Both the position numbers and the translations under genes were made by a program. DNA of 64,000 nucleotides from Nemopilema nomurai (lineage: Eukaryota; Cnidaria; Scyphozoa; Rhizostomeae; Rhizostomatidae), in the NCBI GenBank assembly GCA_003864495.1, contig ML133442.1, positions 2,339,745 to 2,403,744 on the forward strand, in the 5' to 3' direction. The first letter of the stretch is position 1, and each line of letters opens with the position of its first letter. The notes beneath the pieces were generated by a model that was not told the origin of the DNA, did no database searches, and worked only from the letters and a program-made list of their open reading frames with translations. Of this stretch, positions 59,746 through 64,000 are shown piece after piece.

Positions 59746-60607
59746 GCGGTACCGCTGCATGAGATTTCGGGCTTTGTTGTGTTCGCTGTGGATCTCCTCC
59801 ATAAATTGTTGCGAAAAGGGTACATCATAGAATTTCCGGATTAGTAAAAGCTTCTAATTTTGATGGGTATTTCACGTAATCCCTCCCAGTCTCTGCTTTA
59901 TTTTAAACGTTGTCTGAAAAAGTCAAAATCGTTTAGTATTGAGGTTATCACACCTTATTAACTAACTTTGAAAAGACCCACAAGTCCAGTCCACCAAAGT
60001 TATTCGTTTGTCTTTGTTCTAAAAGGTGGACCTGAGTTGCGTCAATGCAGACTCTTTGTTGAGTAGCCGAATGGGTCTTTGATCTTTTGAGTGCATTCCC
60101 TTGAACAGCAATGTTGTAAAAGCAGTGCCTCAACAATTTTCAATACTTTAGATCCACTCTCTACAGCCATGCTTTTTCGTGGTAATGCAAAAACTGTGCA
60201 AAAAAGCATACCTAGTGGTGTATGGGCCACAAAAGTATGCAATTTAATAAGCCCGAATAGAAATTGACTTTATAAAGTTCACTTTATTAAGTTCTCTTTT
60301 TAAGTTAGCTAAGGTTATCCTGGGGAAGAAGGAGGCAAACTCTTTTGTACCATGGACCATGTATTTTTGTAACTATATACTGTACTTTACACCACTACAC
60401 TTATATATCACTCAGCTCGGCAATGTTAACATCTGAAATGACAACGAATAATTTCAGACTTCAACTCGTTTGAGTTTTAGATTGTCTCACTTACCCTAAA
60501 AGCAACCATGTTAGTGGTTCCCAGAGGACAAACCATATAAAAATTGTGTATCAAAAGCCACCTTACCGCTGCCAGTTCTACTTTTATCTAATATTCTCCC
60601 ATGCAGT

Positions 60608-60826
60608 CTAAATATAGTGTCTAATAGTGTGTAACTTCTCATTCAATAAAGCACCAATTTCTTCAGATGCCAGTACAGTGTCGTTGGCTCGACAGACAGC
60701 TCTGTTGACAGCGACTTTAATGAAAAATCTTTTACAAGTTCCTTCCTGCAAGCAGGCGCCAACGTCTAAGGCAGTTATATACAAATGCATTTTTAGCTTT
60801 TCAATATGCTTTTTGTCCCTGAGCAA
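60608..60826 (-). other. Hypothetical ORF, 72 codons, unit 3
   Basis: Counterpart of 33494-33712 with three substitutions near the N-terminus. It lies just upstream of the private 280-bp segment of unit 3. Confidence 0.2.
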
Positions 60827-60845
60827 GCAATTGTCTTTGATAGAA

Positions 60846-61128
60846 AACGGGGGAGCCTCATCCCTTTATCTTTTGCGAACCCCGTCCTAGCGATTGTCAC
60901 ATGAGTGCGAGTGATGCACGCGAAGGATGGCGAGTCATTTTTCGTTGACAACTTTCGTTTCAAGTATGCGGTGCGTGGCTGTGCATTACGTCATTTTTGC
61001 TCTCGATGCGAGGCTCTTGTCTTGCCGAGGCTAATCTGCCTAACTTGTTTTGGGGTAGTTTTAAGGGGCAATTCCTTTTCCACAGAAGGGGTTTAGCCCG
61101 CGCAGCGGGGTTTTGGGGCTATCCAACT
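60846..61128. other. Unit 3-specific 280-bp replacement
   Basis: GC-richer sequence replaces about 2.85 kb present in units 1 and 2. It contains a hairpin, CCCGC-gca-GCGGG (about 61098), and an open frame at 60905-61096 with scattered cysteines (HFCSRCEA, LICLTCF). It may be a short insertion that accompanied the deletion. No terminal repeats were found and no family is recognised. Confidence 0.6.
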
Positions 61129-63310
61129 ACTAATATGAGTTGGCATGACGTTTGTAGATGAGTATTTGAACAAATTGCAAAGTCAAAATATCTTGATTTG
61201 TGATCTAATCTAAGTTTCATATGCCTGCCAGCCATTCCTCAAGTACAGACAGTGATACGGCTTCGTGTTGTGTTCCCCGCTACGAAATGCTTGAATTTTC
61301 CCGCCAAAATACAATAACAAAGTGGTCCCGCCATTTTATTGGCTGGCCGCAGTTTGTCAAAAGCGAGAAAGCAATAGGATGCTCGATCCAGTCTTTTTCA
61401 AATACTTCCCTTCATTTTGTTGAGAAAGGGAATGGAGTAGCCTCACCAGTTGCTTATTCGCGAGAAATCACGTTGACCTTGGATATGTTTAGTAATGCTG
61501 CCCGAATGTAAAAAGTGTCAAAAAGATAATTACTTGCATTCAATGCAATTGGACATCTTTGAAAGGAAGGCGTTGGCAATTGAACAGGTTAAAATAATTC
61601 CCTGTCTATGACAAGTATATTATAGTTGTTCAGTTAAAAGACATCATGTTTAAATCAAAAACTACTTACACTGTCCATATTGCCTATATTAAATGTGGTC
61701 CATGCAAATTTTAAATGAAAGTTCTCAGTGTTTGCTTCTTTCTAATTTAGTGGAGGTATAAACCAGATACACTAAGGTTATGGAGGTATAAACAAGTTTG
61801 ATATTCAAATACTGTTATGTTTTTGTACATTTTTTGCAGAGAAACTGATTTTGGAGAAAAGGCATCAGGGCAAAGGGGTTGCTCTCCTTTTTTGAAAGCA
61901 ACTAATAATTAAAACTGTGCTCACATCTGCAAAAAATCCCTTGTTGTTTGTTGTTCTCATAGGTTTCTTTGTAGAATTCATTCTTTACAATGCAGTTATG
62001 ATAATTCAAACTTTTGATGCAAGATGACATAAGATTACTTTCTTGAGTGAAAAAGCTCTCCTGTAGTTCCTCATTTAAGAAGTAAAGGGTTAGAGGTCTC
62101 TTGCATGATTGCTCATTGAAGATTTGTGATCTTTTTCTTCCATTTTGTGGTCTAAGCATCAACTCAATGTTCACTGATCTAGATTCAACTGTGAATTTTA
62201 TTCAGCATACCCTTCTTTTTTAAGTAGGTGCTAGATTTCATCTTTCATTTAGGGAAACACTTAAAATTGATATTTTGGACAGTGCTTACATAGACTGTCA
62301 AAATGACACAGCATATCTTTGCCATGTTACAGACACCTAAAGATTATGCAGTGGCACTTTTTGAAGTAATTTATTTTTTAATCCTGAATTTAATGAACTT
62401 GGTAGTAGGGTCCTTGATGAATACTTACCTAAAATCAGTAGGCGGTCAGTTTAATGGAAAGAGAAAGCTTTAAATTTGTTTGATCTATTAAGCATTGAAA
62501 GGTCACTTAATGTAGACATTATCCTGTACAAATTTGTTTTACTTCCCATTTTGCAGTTTAAATGTATTTTATTCAAAAACATGCAAATATCAATTAAGAT
62601 GGACATCTGCATTAAAACTTTGTATGTGTGGAAACTGTGATAATCAGTAATAGCTTAATTGGTCTTAAATTGATTAGTTGTAGCTTAATTGTTCAAATCA
62701 AATTTGAATCAAATTGAATCAAGAGTTTAAATCAAATTTGACAAATACCATTGAATTAGATATTTCATCAATGTTTTTCATCTAGTATCTGACATCAAAT
62801 CTTGGATAGTTTACAATTTTATTTAGATATACTTATTAAGTGGACATAAGCAAGGGGCCTTACAGGGTTCAAATGATTGTATGTGTAACTGGCACCTAAT
62901 TTGAAGAATCATACGTAAAAGAATATGATTGAAAAGTGAAGTTTCTGTTACAGGGGCATCCAGTTACAGTAAGGCCAAAATGTACCAACCAACAAAACAC
63001 ATACTAGTTGGTGAATAACAAAAAATACTGTCACACAAAGTTGAAATGTTTGGTGCCTCTTTCACGTCATTAGATATTTGCAATGTGAGGGACAGGGTGT
63101 TGAAAAATTTCCATCATTTAGCCAATTACATAGCGAGACGAATCAATTTTATGCCCAGGTTAGCAAGGCTAGCATATCTAGCAGAATTTTCAACATAACC
63201 AACTTCCCTTTCAGAAAAGACTAGAAATGACAACAAAGAAAATAACCATTTAATGATTGAATAATGAGGCAGTTTGTAATGAAATACCAAGAAAATTTGG
63301 ACTGTCAATC

Positions 63311-64000
63311 AGTGGCGTAACAGAGACACTCGGGGCCCTTATGAATTTAGTAAGATGGGGCCCTTATTTAGGGACTGCCAAGTGAAGTGAGCTATACGGG
63401 GCAAGGGGGTTCGGGGTAATGGGAAAATTTTTAAGATCGTGCCCTTTAGAACCTAGAGAAATGCACGTGATGTGGTAAAGAAAATGTTTAAATATGAAAA
63501 AACCAACAGTAAATTAGGTGTTCTTGCTCACAACATGAGCTCTTCTACGTGCATTAACGTTGGCAAAATCTATTATAAGCTTTGTTTTGTCGATTTTCTT
63601 TGCTTCCTTGTTCTCAATTGACAAAATTGCTAGGTCATGCAGTCTCTCCTGTGACATCGTAGATCTTATATATGTCTTTATCAGTTTCAACTTTGAAAAT
63701 GATCTTTCTGCCGATGCAACAGTTACTGGCAAAGTGATGAAAAGTGTTAATAGCTTGTACATTTCTGGAAAGGATGAACTAATACGGCTCTGGAGCATGA
63801 GGTTATTAACTTATAGAACAGTTTTCTTGACTGCAATCTCCTTTCTGAATTCGGTTGCAAATGATCTCATCTCAGAATCTAATTCATCTGTAAAGTCATT
63901 TGGATATTTCTCACGAATTACTCATACTGCTTTTTTAAGCATGTCAGGACTCAGTGTTGCCAGGTTGTTGGGGTAGAGACAGCTGAATAATGACGTCACC
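63311..64000 (-). mobile_element. hAT transposon, 3' part, unit 3
   Basis: Colinearity with unit 2 stops at ...GACTGTCAAT and a hAT-like terminus, CAGTGGCGTAAC, begins. The transposase C-terminus follows on the minus strand. The other end lies outside the window, so the 8-bp target duplication cannot be checked. Confidence 0.8.
63514..63980 (-). pseudogene. hAT transposase, C-terminal dimerisation region
   Basis: One minus-strand frame reads through LKKAV-stop, REKYPNDFTDELDSEMRSF, a second stop, and then SSSFPEMYKLLTLFITLPVT, VASAERSFSKLKLIKTYIRS and TMSQERLHDLAILSIENKEA. This is the hAT C-terminal dimerisation domain with its usual ASAERSFS core and the LxxLxxLSIE helix, of the ZMYM1-like type common in animals. 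Two in-frame stops near 63820 and 63935 make it a pseudogene. The catalytic and zinc-finger parts lie beyond the window. Confidence 0.9.

Larger units (their letters stand above)
47438..64000 (+). repeat. Large tandem segmental repeat, unit 3 (partial)
   Basis: The third copy runs to the window end. It follows unit 2 closely, TIR element and MITE included. It differs by an internal 2.84-kb tandem duplication (about 51668-54504 repeated at 54505-57365), by replacement of about 2.85 kb (unit 2 positions about 33735-36590) with a private 280-bp sequence at 60846-61128, and by a hAT insertion at about 63311. Colinearity with the other units stops there, just before the copia 3' LTR. Anonymous stretches match those of unit 1. 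Confidence 0.93.

Overview
What it is. The window is AT-rich eukaryotic DNA, low in genes and full of transposon remnants. I see no prokaryotic operons, no rRNA or tRNA genes and no CRISPR array. The Ty1/copia-type Gag and protease fragments, and a P2X7-tail-like cysteine domain carried by a DNA transposon, resemble sequences I associate with cnidarian genomes. An anthozoan such as a coral or anemone is my best guess. It rests on recall of those families, not on a search.  Layout. The window is three tandem copies of one large unit of about 23-24 kb: unit 1 (1-23108), unit 2 (23109-47437) and unit 3 (47438-64000, cut by the window end). The copies are closely similar but differ by many 1-10 base indels and a few large insertions or deletions. 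This lets each copy serve as the empty site or ancestral state for the others. In order, one unit holds: (a) about 4 kb of anonymous sequence with short ORFs, including the insertion site of a 2.1-2.3 kb element with AGTGCATATGACACG terminal inverted repeats (units 2 and 3 only) and of a 0.4 kb TA-flanked MITE (units 2 and 3 only); (b) a 2-3 kb segment bounded by inverted arrays of a 26-bp minisatellite and containing a decayed LINE reverse transcriptase; (c) about 6 kb of anonymous sequence; (d) a decayed minus-strand Ty1/copia retrotransposon with Gag, protease, integrase zinc site, partial RT, RNase H tail, primer-binding site, polypurine tract and LTR fragments; (e) an array of about 290-bp monomers on the plus strand; (f) a cluster of exon-like segments with good splice signals; (g) about 1 kb of anonymous sequence to the next unit. 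Unit 3 also has an internal 2.84-kb tandem duplication, lacks about 2.85 kb of region (c), and is interrupted near its end by a hAT transposon.  Main discovery candidate. Each ~290-bp monomer contains a ~217-nt core that can fold into four or five consecutive helices. It ends in a T5 run at a constant distance in all full-length copies except two chimeric ones. Diverged monomers keep the helices through a paired substitution and through G-U wobbles, and most of the wobbles fit only the plus strand. I do not recognise the RNA family. Unit 1 has seven good copies plus degenerate flanking ones, and unit 2 has five.  No intact, confidently recognised host protein gene is visible. Most ORFs of 60-130 codons have no recognisable family, and substitutions between units give no clear sign of coding constraint.
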